Of a stretch of 64,000 bases of DNA, positions 36,480-45,270 are shown in pieces. Position 1 is the first letter of the stretch; each line of letters opens with the position of its first letter. A program made the position numbers and the translations under genes. Origin of the DNA: Streptomyces sp. NRRL F-5727 (GTDB lineage: Bacteria; Actinomycetota; Actinomycetes; Streptomycetales; Streptomycetaceae); NCBI RefSeq assembly GCF_000719555.1, contig NZ_JOGX01000044.1:38806-102805 (forward strand). The letters are read 5' to 3'. A model generated the notes under the pieces. The model did no database searches, was not told the DNA's origin, and was given only the letters and a program-made list of their open reading frames with translations.

Positions 36480-39356
36480 GTGGACGAGTACGCGGGAAGA
36501 GTGCTCGCTGAGCGCTACCGCCTGCCGCTGCCGCCCGCCGGCGCCGACGCGCTCGTCGACCTCGTCGAGACCCGCGCCTTCGACACCTACAGCGGGCAGG
36601 AGGTGCGGATCCGTCAGGTCCCCCTGCCCGAGTTCGTCGACGCCGAAGTCCTCGGCGAAGGGCCCGCGCCCACGGGCCCGTACGGGGGCGGCGGGGCCAC
36701 CCGCCGGCCGGCCGAGCCGGTCGTCCGGCGGGCGATCGAGGCGGCCCAGGCCGCCGCCCAGATCCCCGACCACCCCTTACTCGACCAGGTCTTCGACGTC
36801 TTCGCGGAGGCCGGCTCGCTGTGGATAGTGAGCGAGCACGTCGCCTCGCGCCCCCTTTCCGCGCTCCTCGCCGAGGGCCCGCTCAACCCGTTCCGCGCCG
36901 CCGAGATCGCCGCGGACGTCCTCACCGCCCTGCGGGCCCTCCACGCCCACGGCTGGGTCCACCGCAACATCACCGCCCGCACGGTCCTGATCTGTGACGA
37001 CGGGCGCGTCGTCCTCACCGGTCTGGCCGCCGGCGCCGCCGAGGAGGCCCTCTGCGGCTACGCCCCCGTCCCGGACCCCGAGGACCCCGCCTTCCGGCCG
37101 CCCGCACCGGAGTTCGAGGAGCAGGAGGAGTACGGGGAGGAGGGGTACGAGGAGTACGCCGAGGAGACGGAAGAGGCGTACGAGCCGGACGAGACGCACG
37201 AGACGCACGAGACCTACGAGCCCGAGACCTACGAGCCCGAGGCGTACGAGCCCGACAGCTACGAGCACGAGGTGTACGAGACCGGCGAGTACGCGGCGCC
37301 CGAAGCGCCGCCGGAGCCGGAGCCCGTCCCGTACGGCGTCGATCCCTACGGCCGGGCGACGCCGGCGCCCCGTCCCGTCAGCCCGCCGGAGCCCCCGGCG
37401 GTGCCGCCGAGCGCCGATCTGCGGGCGGCCAGAGCGGGCGCCATCGCCGCCTACCGCGCGGCCACCCGCGCCGCCGCCGCGCGGCTCGGCGACACCGGCC
37501 CTCTCCCGGCCCAGCGCCCGCCGGAGCCCCCGGCCGCCCTCGCACCCACACCCGCACCCGAAGCCGAGGCGCCCACAGCGGAGGCACCCGATCCCGAGCC
37601 CCCCGTCCTCGCCGAGGCCACCCGCCCCGGCCCGGCCCCCCAGTGGTGGGCGCACACACCGGACGACGAGGACGACGAGGACGACGGCGACGACGGCGAC
37701 GACGCGTACGGCGGTGCGGACCGCGCCCCGCGTCCGCCGCGCCTGATGCTCAAGGGCACCTGGAGCGACGGCCCGCACGCCTCCCGGGACGGCACGCCGT
37801 CCGTCCCGGCCGGTGGCGGCTCCGTGCTGCCCGGCTCGGGCCGGCCCGCGCTGCCCGCCGGGTACGCGCCCGCCGCCCCGGAGCCCGGCCGGCCGGCCCC
37901 GCCGCCCGCCCGGACCGGCGTGCCCGCGCAGCCGGGCCCGGCCGCGGAGCGGTACCGCGGCCCGGACACCCGGCTCGCCGCCGAGCGGGCCCGGCAGACC
38001 CGGATCGCGGTCGTCGGCGCCGTCACCGAGCGCTGGGCGCCCGAACAGGCCGGGCCCGTGCACGAGAACTGGCGGCTCGCCCCGCCGATCGGCCCCGCCA
38101 CCGACCTGTGGGCGCTCGGCGCGCTGCTCTACCGGGCCGTCCAGGGCCACGCCCCGTACCCCGAGGACAGCGCGGCCGAGCTGGTCCAGCTGGTCTGCGC
38201 CGAGCCGCCCGCCTTCGCCGAGGAGTGCGGCCCGCTGCGCCCGGTGGTGGAGTCGCTGCTGCGCCAGGACCCCACCGAGCGCCCGGACTTCGAGGAGCTG
38301 CGCGGCTGGCTGCGGTCGCTCGTCCGGTCCGCGCCGGAACCGGAGGCGGACCTGGCCGCCGTGCCCCCGCCGCCGTTCGACGCCAAGCGGCTGCCGATCC
38401 TGCGCCGCCGGGGCGAGCTGGTGCGCCGCCGCCGCGCGTCCGCCGGGGCGGGGCGCCACCGGCACCGGCGCGGCAAGGAACCCCGCCGCGAGCAGGCCGC
38501 CCCGCCCGCCCCCGTACCGGAGGAGCAGCCGCAGGCGCCGTTCTTCCAGGACGAGCCCCAGCAGGCACCCGAGTACGCGTACGAGTACGGCTACGAGGAC
38601 GCCGAGCCCGAGCCCCCGCGCCGGTCCTCGCGACCCCCGGCCGCCCCGCGCTCCCTCGGGCGGCGTCTGGTGCTGCTCGTGCTGCTGCTGGCCGGCGGTG
38701 CCCTCGCGTACGCCGCGGTCGCCCTGCCCCGGACCGACGAGGCGCCCGCCGGCGCCCGCCCGTCCGCCTCCGCGCCCCCGGCGGCGTCCCCGTCCGCCTC
38801 CGCCCCGCCCGCCACCCCGAGTCCGACGGCGCCGAGCCCGTCGGCTCCGTCGAGCCGGCCCACCCCGTCCGCCCCGCCCCCCTCCGCGTCCGGCCCCGCC
38901 CTGGCCGCCGGTTACGCGCTGCGCGAGGACCCGGAGGGCTTCCGGATCGGCGTCCCGCGCGACTGGCGGCGCAGCCCCGTCAACGACGCCGGGCAAGTCC
39001 GCTACACCGGCGGCGACTTCACGATGATCGTGGTGCCCGGCCGGGACAGCGTCCAGGACCACGGCTCCGACCCGCTGGAGTACCAGAGCTCCAGGGAGCG
39101 GGAGCTGGAGCCGTACCGGCAGTCCAGCTGGGCGCAGCAGCTGAAGGCCCGGCGGGTCGACATCGGCCGCACGCCCACCGCCGAGGGGCACTACACCTGG
39201 CTGGACAGCACCGGCCGCGAGGTCTTCGTGCGCAACCTCGCGCTGATCGACGGCGGTCGCTACCACGTCGTCCAGGTCATCGGCCCGGAGAGCGACCGGG
39301 ACAAGGTCTCGGAGATCTTCGACGAGGCCGTGAAGGGCTTCCGCCCGGGCCGCTGA
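36480..39356 (+). CDS. Membrane pseudokinase of the Ser/Thr kinase family (kinase 2), TTA codon
   Basis: 958 residues. The kinase fold is degenerate: no glycine loop (LPLPPAGADAL), Lys replaced by Arg45 (EVRIRQV), HRD replaced by HRN at 161-163, and DFG replaced by TGL (about 180). About 350 disordered residues with acidic repeats (YEPETYEPEAYEPDSYE-type) split the domain before the C-lobe resumes at PATDLWALGALLYRAVQG. A membrane helix (about 729-750), a Pro/Ser-rich stalk and a C-terminal extracellular domain (GYALREDPEGFRIGVP) follow. Codon 100 (36777-36779) is TTA, so translation should depend on the bldA tRNA. It may act as a scaffold or allosteric partner of its neighbours. Confidence 0.9.
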   Translation: MDEYAGRVLAERYRLPLPPAGADALVDLVETRAFDTYSGQEVRIRQVPLPEFVDAEVLGEGPAPTGPYGGGGATRRPAEPVVRRAIEAAQAAAQIPDHPLLDQVFDVFAEAGSLWIVSEHVASRPLSALLAEGPLNPFRAAEIAADVLTALRALHAHGWVHRNITARTVLICDDGRVVLTGLAAGAAEEALCGYAPVPDPEDPAFRPPAPEFEEQEEYGEEGYEEYAEETEEAYEPDETHETHETYEPETYEPEAYEPDSYEHEVYETGEYAAPEAPPEPEPVPYGVDPYGRATPAPRPVSPPEPPAVPPSADLRAARAGAIAAYRAATRAAAARLGDTGPLPAQRPPEPPAALAPTPAPEAEAPTAEAPDPEPPVLAEATRPGPAPQWWAHTPDDEDDEDDGDDGDDAYGGADRAPRPPRLMLKGTWSDGPHASRDGTPSVPAGGGSVLPGSGRPALPAGYAPAAPEPGRPAPPPARTGVPAQPGPAAERYRGPDTRLAAERARQTRIAVVGAVTERWAPEQAGPVHENWRLAPPIGPATDLWALGALLYRAVQGHAPYPEDSAAELVQLVCAEPPAFAEECGPLRPVVESLLRQDPTERPDFEELRGWLRSLVRSAPEPEADLAAVPPPPFDAKRLPILRRRGELVRRRRASAGAGRHRHRRGKEPRREQAAPPAPVPEEQPQAPFFQDEPQQAPEYAYEYGYEDAEPEPPRRSSRPPAAPRSLGRRLVLLVLLLAGGALAYAAVALPRTDEAPAGARPSASAPPAASPSASAPPATPSPTAPSPSAPSSRPTPSAPPPSASGPALAAGYALREDPEGFRIGVPRDWRRSPVNDAGQVRYTGGDFTMIVVPGRDSVQDHGSDPLEYQSSRERELEPYRQSSWAQQLKARRVDIGRTPTAEGHYTWLDSTGREVFVRNLALIDGGRYHVVQVIGPESDRDKVSEIFDEAVKGFRPGR

Positions 39357-39537
39357 ACCGCGCCGACGGCCCGTCACCGACCCTCCCGGCACGCCCGTCA
39401 CCGACGCCCCCGGCGGCCCGGCACCCCGCCCCCGCGGGCCCCCGGCGGTCACGGTGCGGTTCCTTTGCGGGCCCCGAGGTTCCGTCCGCCGTCCCCTCCT
39501 CCGTAACCTGGCATCCGAAGCAACGGGGCGGGGGCAC

Positions 39538-41211
39538 GTGGAACATACTCAGGGCACAGGGGCGGGGCTGCTGCTCGCCGGGCGGTACCGGCTGGGCGAG
39601 TCCATCGGGCGCGGCGGCATGGGCAAGGTCTGGCGCGCGCACGACGAGGTGCTGCACCGCGTGGTGGCCGTGAAGGAGCTGACGGCGGGTCGGTTCGTCG
39701 CCGAGGCCGACCGGCTGGTGCTGCACGCCCGCACCCAGAAGGAGGCGCGGGCCGCCGCCCGGATCACCCACCCCGGCGTGGTGACCGTCCACGACGTCCT
39801 CGAACACGACGACCGGCCCTGGATCGTCATGCAGTTCGTCGACGGCCCCTCGCTCGCCGACGCCGTGAAGGAGGCCGGCACGATCGCGCCGCGCGAGGCG
39901 GCCCGGGTCGGCCTGCACGTCGTCGGCGCGCTGCGGGCCGCGCACGCGGCCGGGGTGCTCCACCGGGACGTGAAGCCCGGCAACGTCCTGCTCGCCCGGG
40001 ACGGGCGGGTCCTCATCACCGACTTCGGCATCGCCGCGATCGAGGGCGACTCCACCATCACCAGGACCGGCGAACTCGTCGGCTCGATCGACTACCTGGC
40101 GCCCGAGCGGGTCCGCGGCGGCGACCCCGGCCCGGCCTCCGACCTGTGGTCGCTCGGCGCCACCCTGTACACGGCGGTCGAGGGCACCTCGCCGTTCCGC
40201 CGCACGTCCCCGATCAGCACCATGCAGGCCGTCGTCGGCGAGGAGCCGCCGTACCCGGCGAACGCGGGACCGCTCGCCTCCGTCATCGTGGCGCTGCTGC
40301 GCAAGGACCCGGCGCAGCGGCCGCACGCGGACGAGGCCGAGCGGATGCTGCTGGACGCGATGGAGGGCCGCAGCCCGCAGACCGCCCAGGCGTACGTGCC
40401 GACGCAGCGGATGCGGCTGGACGTGGAGCAGCCCGCCGGGGCGGCGGGGCCGGAGGACGTACCGGTCCCGGCGCCGCGGACGGCCGCGTGGCCGACCCCC
40501 GGGCAGACCGCCACCACGCGGCCGTCCGTGCCCGCCCCCGCCACCGACGCCCCCGCGCCCGCGCCCGCGCAGGCCGCGGGGAAGGGCCGCTGGCGCTCGG
40601 CCGTCCTCACGGCGGTCCTCGGCGCCGTCGTCGCGGGCGGCGCCGTCTTCGCCGTGATGCAGTACGGCGGCGGCGGAGGCGGCGGCCGCGAGCCCGGCCC
40701 CGTTCCCAGCACCGGTGTCAGCACCCCCGCCGACCGCAAGGGCGTGGCGGCGGACGGCGTCCCGGACGGCTGGCGGCGGGTCGAGGACCCGGCGGGCTTC
40801 AGCCTGGTCGTCCCGGACGGCTGGAAGCGCCAGAAGGACGGCGAGAACATCGACTACACCCCGGACGGCGGCCGCCACCGCCTCCGGATCAGCATCGACA
40901 AGAGCCCCGACTTCGAGAACCCGTACAAGCACCTCCTCGACCTGGAGAAGACGCTCCAGAAGCGGATGGACTACCAGCGGGTGTGGCTGAACCAGAACAC
41001 CTACCGCGATCAGGTCAGGTCCGCGCTGTGGGAGTTCACGTGGACCGAGAAGCAGAACTTCCCCGGCCCGCGGCACGCGATCGACCAGATGTACTTCGCC
41101 GACGACGGCACCGAGTACGCGATCTACATGACCTCGCCGCAGTCGAGCTGGGACACCACCCGGGAGCAGTTCGACATCGTCCTCCAGCACTGGCGGGCGC
41201 CGGGCGCGTGA
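39538..41211 (+). CDS. Membrane Ser/Thr protein kinase (kinase 3)
   Basis: 557 residues from GTG 39538. Complete kinase domain: GRGGMGKVW, Lys46 in VAVKEL, HRDVKPGN with Asp144, DFG at 162, and SIDYLAPER. A Pro/Ala linker precedes a membrane helix (about 352-376), then a short Gly stalk and an extracellular domain (GWRRVEDPAGFSLVVPDGW) similar to that of kinases 1 and 2. An upstream ATG would add residues with frame-shifted character, so I use the GTG. A perfect palindrome (41270-41293) follows. Confidence 0.92.
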   Translation: MEHTQGTGAGLLLAGRYRLGESIGRGGMGKVWRAHDEVLHRVVAVKELTAGRFVAEADRLVLHARTQKEARAAARITHPGVVTVHDVLEHDDRPWIVMQFVDGPSLADAVKEAGTIAPREAARVGLHVVGALRAAHAAGVLHRDVKPGNVLLARDGRVLITDFGIAAIEGDSTITRTGELVGSIDYLAPERVRGGDPGPASDLWSLGATLYTAVEGTSPFRRTSPISTMQAVVGEEPPYPANAGPLASVIVALLRKDPAQRPHADEAERMLLDAMEGRSPQTAQAYVPTQRMRLDVEQPAGAAGPEDVPVPAPRTAAWPTPGQTATTRPSVPAPATDAPAPAPAQAAGKGRWRSAVLTAVLGAVVAGGAVFAVMQYGGGGGGGREPGPVPSTGVSTPADRKGVAADGVPDGWRRVEDPAGFSLVVPDGWKRQKDGENIDYTPDGGRHRLRISIDKSPDFENPYKHLLDLEKTLQKRMDYQRVWLNQNTYRDQVRSALWEFTWTEKQNFPGPRHAIDQMYFADDGTEYAIYMTSPQSSWDTTREQFDIVLQHWRAPGA

Positions 41212-41269
41212 GGGCCGCGAAAATCTTCCCGGGGAGGCCCCGGCGGCCGTAAGCCGCTGATCAGGGCTT

Positions 41270-41293
41270 TCGCGCCAGTGATCACTGGCGCGA
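41270..41293. terminator. Perfect 24-base palindrome (terminator or operator)
   Basis: CGCGCCAGT either side of a GATC centre gives a 10-bp stem with a 4-base loop, fully self-complementary over 24 bases. It lies 59 bases after kinase 3 and 71 before the next ATG, so it may terminate the former or be a TetR-type operator for the latter. There is no T-run. Confidence 0.6.
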
Positions 41294-41363
41294 TGTGTGC
41301 GGTGGGTGAAAACGCGTTACCGGCGGGTACCCAAAGACCGGAACGGCGCCTACGCTCGGCGTC

Positions 41364-43031
41364 ATGACGGACTCGCAGGCTGCCACCGCCGCTCCCCCGG
41401 TTCCCGCCGACGCCGCGCAGGCGGCCCGCCCCGCCACCCCGGCCGGCGCGACCAACCCGGTCGCCCCCGCGCCCGCCGGCGCCCGGACCGCCGCCGACGT
41501 GGTGACGCCCGACCTGGTCGCCCGGCTCACCCGGGGCGTCATCGGCTCCGGCCGCACCGTCAACCACACCCCGTTCACCGGGAAGAAGCTGGCGGACCTG
41601 CCCGAGGCCACCCCCGAGGACGTCGCCGAGGCGTTCGCCCGCGCCCGCGCCGCGCAGGCCGCCTGGGCCGCCACCCCCGTCCGGGCCCGCGCCGCCGTCC
41701 TGCTCCGCTTCCACGACCTCGTCCTCGCCCGCCAGTCCGAGGTGCTCGACCTCATCCAGCTGGAGACCGGCAAGGCCCGGCTGCACGCCCACGAGGAGGT
41801 CCTCGCGGTCGCCGTCGCCGCCCGCCACTACGGCCGCCGGGCCTCCTCGTACCTGCGCCCCAAGCGGCACACCGGCGTCGTCCCGACCCTCACCAAGGTC
41901 ACCGAGCTGCGCCAGCCGCGCGGGGTCGTCGGCCAGATCGCCCCCTGGAACTACCCGCTCGAACTCTCCGTCGGCGACGCCCTGCCCGCCTTCGTGGCGG
42001 GCAACGCGCTCGTCATGAAGCCGGACACCGAGACCGCGCTCACCGCGCTCTGGGCCCGTGACCTGCTCATCGAGGCCGGGCTCCCGGCCGAGGTCTTCCA
42101 GGTCGTGCTCGGCGAGGGCCCGGTCGTCGGCCCCGAGGTCGTCCGGCACGCCGACTACGTCTCCTTCACCGGCTCCACCCGGACCGGCCGCGAGGTCGCC
42201 CAGGGCGCCGCCGCCCGTCTCGTCGGCGTCTCCCTCGAACTCGGCGGCAAGAACGCCATGCTGGTGCTTCAGGACGCGGACGTCGAGAAGGCCGCCGCCG
42301 GCGCCGTCCGCGCCTGCTTCTCCTCCGCCGGCCAGCTCTGCATCTCCATCGAGCGCCTCTACGTGCACGAGTCGATCGCCGACGCCTTCGTCGAGCGCTT
42401 CGCCGCCCGCACCAAGGCCATGCGGCTCGGCAACGCCCTCGCGTACGGCGCCGACATGGGCTCCCTCGTCGGCGAGCGCCAGCTGGAGGCCGTCACGCGG
42501 CACGTCGACGAGGCCGTCGCCAAGGGCGCCACGCTGGTCGCCGGCGGCGTCGCCCGCCCCGACATCGGCCCGCTCTTCTACGAGCCGACCATCCTCGACG
42601 GCGTCGAGGCCCCGATGGCCGTCTGCGCCGAGGAGACCTTCGGCCCGGTCGTCTCGATCTACCGCTTCAGCGACGAGGACGAGGTGATCGAGCGCGCCAA
42701 CGCCACCGCGTACGGGCTCAACTCCTCCGTCTGGACCACGAACGCCCGCCGCGGCCACGCCGTCGCCGCCCGGCTGCGCACCGGCACGGTCAACATCAAC
42801 GAGGGGTACGCCCCGGCGTACGGCAGCGTCCGCGCCCCGATGGGCGGCATGAAGGACTCCGGCCTCGGCCGCCGCCACGGCTCCGAGGGCATCCTCAAGT
42901 ACACCGAGGCCCAGACCGTCGCCCAGCAGCGCCTGATGCCGCTCGCGCCGTCCTTCGGGATGGACGACGAGGCGTACGCGAAGGTGATGAGCCTCTCCCT
43001 GAAGGCGCTGAAGGCCCTCCGCCTGAGCTGA
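41364..43031 (+). CDS. gabD2: Succinate-semialdehyde dehydrogenase (NADP+)
   Basis: 555 residues, longer than the usual 480-520 because of an Ala/Pro-rich N-terminal extension of about 45 residues. Aldehyde dehydrogenase motifs: APWNYPLELSVGDALPAF, general base Glu in VSLELGGKN, and nucleophile Cys in SSAGQLCISIERLY. The GabD2 type matches the actinobacterial enzyme that oxidises succinic semialdehyde. The GMC oxidoreductase starts 51 bases later on the same strand. The catabolic pathway (GABA or 2-oxoglutarate decarboxylase route) is not shown. Confidence 0.88.
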   Translation: MTDSQAATAAPPVPADAAQAARPATPAGATNPVAPAPAGARTAADVVTPDLVARLTRGVIGSGRTVNHTPFTGKKLADLPEATPEDVAEAFARARAAQAAWAATPVRARAAVLLRFHDLVLARQSEVLDLIQLETGKARLHAHEEVLAVAVAARHYGRRASSYLRPKRHTGVVPTLTKVTELRQPRGVVGQIAPWNYPLELSVGDALPAFVAGNALVMKPDTETALTALWARDLLIEAGLPAEVFQVVLGEGPVVGPEVVRHADYVSFTGSTRTGREVAQGAAARLVGVSLELGGKNAMLVLQDADVEKAAAGAVRACFSSAGQLCISIERLYVHESIADAFVERFAARTKAMRLGNALAYGADMGSLVGERQLEAVTRHVDEAVAKGATLVAGGVARPDIGPLFYEPTILDGVEAPMAVCAEETFGPVVSIYRFSDEDEVIERANATAYGLNSSVWTTNARRGHAVAARLRTGTVNINEGYAPAYGSVRAPMGGMKDSGLGRRHGSEGILKYTEAQTVAQQRLMPLAPSFGMDDEAYAKVMSLSLKALKALRLS

Positions 43032-43082
43032 CGCGGACCCCGAACCCCTGCCCGTTCGACCCTTTTCCTCACGAGGAGAGCC

Positions 43083-44891
43083 ATGACCGCGGTACCCCCT
43101 GCCCGAAATCAGGACGAGGAAGACGCGTACGACTACGACGTGCTCGTGGTCGGCTCCGGCTTCGGCGGCTCGGTCACCGCCCTCCGGCTCACCGAGAAGG
43201 GCTACCGGGTCGGCGTCCTGGAGGCCGGCCGCCGCTTCACCCGCGAGTCCCTGCCGAAGAACTCCTGGGACCTGAAGAACTTCCTGTGGGCGCCGACGCT
43301 GGGCCTGTACGGCATCCAGCGCATCCACCTGCTCGGCAACGTGATGGTGCTGGCCGGCGCGGGCGTCGGCGGCGGCTCCCTCAACTACGCGAACACCCTG
43401 TACGAGCCGCTGGCGCCGTTCTTCGACGACCCGCAGTGGAAGGACATCACCGACTGGCGGGCCGAGCTCGCCCCGTACTACGACCAGGCCAAGCGGATGC
43501 TGGGCGTCCGGCTCAACCCGACGATGACCCCCTCCGACGTGCACCTGAAGGCCGCCGCCCAGGCCATGGGGATCGGCGACACCTTCCACATGGCACCGGT
43601 CGGCGTCTTCTTCGGGGACGGCGGCGACGGCGACGGCACGGCGAAGGCGAAGCCCGGCGCGGAGGTCGCCGACCCGTTCTTCGGCGGCGCGGGCCCCTCC
43701 CGCAAGGCGTGCACCGAGTGCGGCGAGTGCATGACCGGCTGTCGGCACGGCGCCAAGAACACCCTCAACGAGAACTACCTCTACCTCGCCGAGAAGGCGG
43801 GCGCGGTCGTCCACCCGATGACCTCGGTCGTCGCCGTCACCGAGGACTCGCGCGGCGGCTACGCCGTGAGGACCCTCCCCACCGACAACCGCAAGAAGGG
43901 CAGGGGCCGCACCTTCACCGCCCGCCAGGTGGTCATCGCCGCCGGCACCTACGGCACCCAGACCCTGCTCCACCGGATGAAGGACAGCGGTCTGCTGCCC
44001 CGGATCTCCGCCCGGCTCGGCGAGCTGACCCGTACGAACTCCGAGGGCCTGGTCGGCGCCCAGACCACCGACCGCCGCTACCGGCGCAAGCACGGCGGGC
44101 AGAAGCCCGACTTCACCCGGGGTGTCGCCATCACCTCGTCCGTCCACCCCGACGAGAACACCCACATCGAGCCGGTCCGCTACGGCAAGGGCTCCAACTC
44201 GATGGGCGGCCTCACCGTCCTGCAGGTCCCCTACGGCGCCCACCGGGTGCGCAACTGGGCCCTCAACATGGCCCGCCACCCCCTCCTGGCGCTCCGCTCG
44301 CTCTCCAACCGGCGCTGGTCCGAGCGGACCATCATCGGCCTCGTCATGCAGTCCCTCGACAACTCGCTGACGACCTACCGCAAGCCCGGCGGCCTCGGAA
44401 AGGGCCTGCTCACCGCCCGGCAGGGGCACGGAGCACCGAACCCGACGCAGATCGAGGCGGCGACCCGGGCCGCGACCGTGATCTCCGAGGAGATCAACGG
44501 CTTCGCCGGGTCCAACATCGGCGAGCTGATGGGCACCCCGCTGACCGCGCACTTCCTCGGCGGCTGCCCGATCGGCGCCGACGCGGAGTCCGGCGTCATC
44601 GACCCGTACCACCGGCTCTACGGCCACCCCGGCATCTCGGTCGTCGACGGCTCGGCGGTCTCCGCCAACCTCGGCGTGAACCCGTCCCTGACGATCACCG
44701 CCCAGGCCGAGCGGGCCATGTCCTTCTGGCCCAACAAGGGCGAGGAGGACCCGCGGCCCCGGCAGGGAGAGGCGTACGCGCGCGTGGCGGCGGTCGAACC
44801 GAAGTCCCCGGCGGTCCCGGCCGAGGCGTTCGGCGCCCTGCGGCTGCCCTTCCTCGGCATCCCGGCCGTCCCGCCGAAGAAGACGCCCTGA
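43083..44891 (+). CDS. GMC-family FAD oxidoreductase (cholesterol-oxidase-like) with Cys cluster
   Basis: 602 residues. FAD dinucleotide motif DYDVLVVGSGFGGSVTALRL, GAGVGGGSLNYAN, and the C-terminal HFLGGCPIGAD and VVDGSAVSANLGVNPSLTIT are typical of the GMC/cholesterol oxidase-like clade. In the middle is CTECGECMTGC (C-x2-C-x2-C-x3-C), a ferredoxin-like signature that could bind an Fe-S cluster, present in this subfamily. There is no Tat signal, so it is cytoplasmic. Substrate unknown. The stop codon is the first base set of a tandem repeat array. Confidence 0.88.
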   Translation: MTAVPPARNQDEEDAYDYDVLVVGSGFGGSVTALRLTEKGYRVGVLEAGRRFTRESLPKNSWDLKNFLWAPTLGLYGIQRIHLLGNVMVLAGAGVGGGSLNYANTLYEPLAPFFDDPQWKDITDWRAELAPYYDQAKRMLGVRLNPTMTPSDVHLKAAAQAMGIGDTFHMAPVGVFFGDGGDGDGTAKAKPGAEVADPFFGGAGPSRKACTECGECMTGCRHGAKNTLNENYLYLAEKAGAVVHPMTSVVAVTEDSRGGYAVRTLPTDNRKKGRGRTFTARQVVIAAGTYGTQTLLHRMKDSGLLPRISARLGELTRTNSEGLVGAQTTDRRYRRKHGGQKPDFTRGVAITSSVHPDENTHIEPVRYGKGSNSMGGLTVLQVPYGAHRVRNWALNMARHPLLALRSLSNRRWSERTIIGLVMQSLDNSLTTYRKPGGLGKGLLTARQGHGAPNPTQIEAATRAATVISEEINGFAGSNIGELMGTPLTAHFLGGCPIGADAESGVIDPYHRLYGHPGISVVDGSAVSANLGVNPSLTITAQAERAMSFWPNKGEEDPRPRQGEAYARVAAVEPKSPAVPAEAFGALRLPFLGIPAVPPKKTP

Positions 44892-45060
44892 CCGGGAGCT
44901 CCCTGACCCGTAGCCCCTGACCCGGAGCTCCCTGACCCGGAGCTCCCGGCCCCGGAGCTCCCGGCCCCGGAGCTCCCGGCCCCGGAGCTCCCGGCCCCGG
45001 AGGCTCCGGCCCCGGACGGTCCTGACCCCGGACGGTCCTGACCCCGGACGGTTCTGACCC
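44888..45060. repeat. 15-16 bp minisatellite after the GMC oxidoreductase gene
   Basis: About eleven tandem units of pattern (CTGACCC or CGGCCCC)(GGAGCTCC or GGACGGTC), beginning in the TGA of the preceding gene. The four middle CGGCCCC units (about 44946-45005) are nearly identical. Three later units switch to GGACGGTC and lengthen to 16 bases, showing two homogenised blocks. This indicates recent slippage or unequal exchange. Confidence 0.85.
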
Positions 45061-45072
45061 CGGACGCACGGA

Positions 45073-45116
45073 AAGGGCGCTGCACCCCCCTCCGAGTGCA
45101 GCGCCCTTCCGGCTTT
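45073..45116 (+). terminator. Rho-independent terminator after the minisatellite
   Basis: AAGGGCGCTGCAC (45073-45085) pairs with GTGCAGCGCCCTT (45096-45108), followed by CCGGCTTTTT. It has the stem plus T-run of a classical intrinsic terminator, uncommon in this genome. Confidence 0.88.
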
Positions 45117-45183
45117 TTCGGTGTTGCTGCATAGATGACCGCCGGCCCCCGCCTTTGGTTGTAGGCGTTGCACGGGATCTTTG

Positions 45184-45199
45184 TGTGACGCGCGTCACA
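45184..45199. promoter_or_regulatory. Perfect CRP-like palindrome
   Basis: TGTGACGCGCGTCACA, identical on both strands, fits TGTGA-N6-TCACA and the Streptomyces Crp motif GTG-N6-CAC-like. No convincing gene start lies within 300 bases, so its target is unclear. Confidence 0.5.
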
Positions 45200-45234
45200 T
45201 ACCCCGGAGGGGTGCTCGCGGAGGCGCGTGAGAA

Positions 45235-45270
45235 GGGCCCGTGCCGCGATTCCGGTCGCGGCACGGGCCC
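45235..45270. terminator. Strong hairpin in the 45.1-45.7 kb gap
   Basis: GGGCCCGTGCCGCGA (45235-45249) pairs perfectly with 45256-45270 over a 6-base loop. It could end transcripts from either side. Between 45271 and 45674 I see no gene: open frames there lack the expected third-position GC and ribosome-binding sites. Confidence 0.7.

Noticed and set aside
41270..41293. Phage attachment site
   Set aside because: A single palindrome without integrase, tRNA or matching repeat elsewhere in the window.
44888..45060. CRISPR array
   Set aside because: Units are contiguous 15-16 bases without spacers and no cas genes are present.
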